A stretch of 5,598 nt of DNA from NCBI GenBank assembly GCA_036554605.1, contig DATBMY010000413.1, positions 1 through 5,598 on the forward strand. Direction: 5' to 3'. Under the pieces are notes generated by a model. The model made no database searches. It was not told where the DNA came from and saw only the letters and a program-made list of their open reading frames with translations. The stretch comes from DATBMY01 sp036554605. GTDB taxonomy: Bacteria; Acidobacteriota; Blastocatellia; UBA7656. Shown piece by piece: positions 5,437 through 5,598 of the stretch. The translations under genes and the position numbers were made by a program. Each line of letters starts with the position of its first letter. The stretch's first letter is position 1.

Positions 5437-5598
5437 ATGAGGGCAGGGCTTAAGCCGATAGTGGCCGTCATGTTTGTGGCGGCGGTTTTTGCTTCCATCA
5501 CATCTACGAGCGCAAGCGACCGGGAAAAGCGCGGCGCGAAAACGTCGAGGGCCGTCACGTTCTCGAAAGACGTGGCCCCGATCTTTTATAACAAATGC
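5437..5598 (+). CDS. Secreted, probably haem-binding cytochrome-type protein (3' end outside window)
   Basis: Only the first 54 residues are present. Residues 1-26 are a Sec signal peptide: MRAGLK, a hydrophobic core (about 7-22), and a likely signal peptidase I site after Thr24-Ser25-Ala26. A basic stretch (29-38) follows, then VTFSKDVAPIFYNKC (40-54). The pattern 'VtFsKDVAPIFyxxC' normally leads directly into a CxxCH haem c site in periplasmic or secreted cytochrome-like proteins of Acidobacteriota, Planctomycetes and relatives. Cys54 would be the first haem-linking cysteine, but the window ends on it, so haem binding is inferred. The full protein may carry additional domains. Composition and codon use match the neighbours. 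It follows the photolyase gene by 75 bp and may have its own promoter, though I could not pick one out. Confidence 0.7.
   Translation, partial: MRAGLKPIVAVMFVAAVFASITSTSASDREKRGAKTSRAVTFSKDVAPIFYNKC

Noticed and set aside
5328..5558. 76-residue minus-strand frame over the start of the right-edge gene
   Set aside because: The plus strand there has a strong ribosome binding site, a signal peptide and a known motif. The minus frame has none of these.

Overview
The window holds three complete minus-strand genes, one complete plus-strand gene and two plus-strand genes cut by the window edges. GC content is moderate to high, most genes have Shine-Dalgarno-like sites, and there are no introns, so this is bacterial chromosome. 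The exported methyltransferase, the permease and the start of a secreted 'TFSKDVAPIFYNKC' cytochrome-type protein look most like Acidobacteriota (possibly Blastocatellia). That placement is inference from remembered family resemblance, not from a marker gene. I see no tRNA, rRNA, CRISPR array, transposase, phage gene or recognisable defence system.

Layout: 1-401 is the C-terminal end of a plus-strand protein, probably the extracytoplasmic tail of a large membrane protein. It converges on 482-1123 (minus), a SAM-dependent methyltransferase domain behind a lipoprotein-like signal and a Pro/Gln/Thr-rich linker. Just upstream of that gene on the same strand, 40 bp away, is 1164-2570 (minus), an APC-superfamily amino acid permease, so these two are probably co-transcribed. 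A 346-bp gap (2571-2916) carries a candidate permease promoter and a striking 133-bp tract organised in phase-locked 7-bp units. Next is 2917-3849 (minus), a ribose-phosphate pyrophosphokinase (prs) with variant ATP-site residues. A 117-bp divergent intergenic region separates prs from 3967-5361 (plus), a class II CPD photolyase with its FAD-side tryptophan triad intact. A secreted, probably haem-binding protein starts at 5437 and runs off the right edge.

How the genes fit together: this is mostly ordinary housekeeping and maintenance (PRPP supply for nucleotide, His and Trp synthesis, amino acid transport, light-driven DNA repair, respiratory or redox protein), with no clear single pathway. 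The points worth a second look are the heptamer-phased intergenic tract, the apparently exported SAM methyltransferase, the variant PRPP synthetase motif, and superimposed divergent promoter candidates between prs and the photolyase gene. I did not find convincing evidence of a new multi-gene system.
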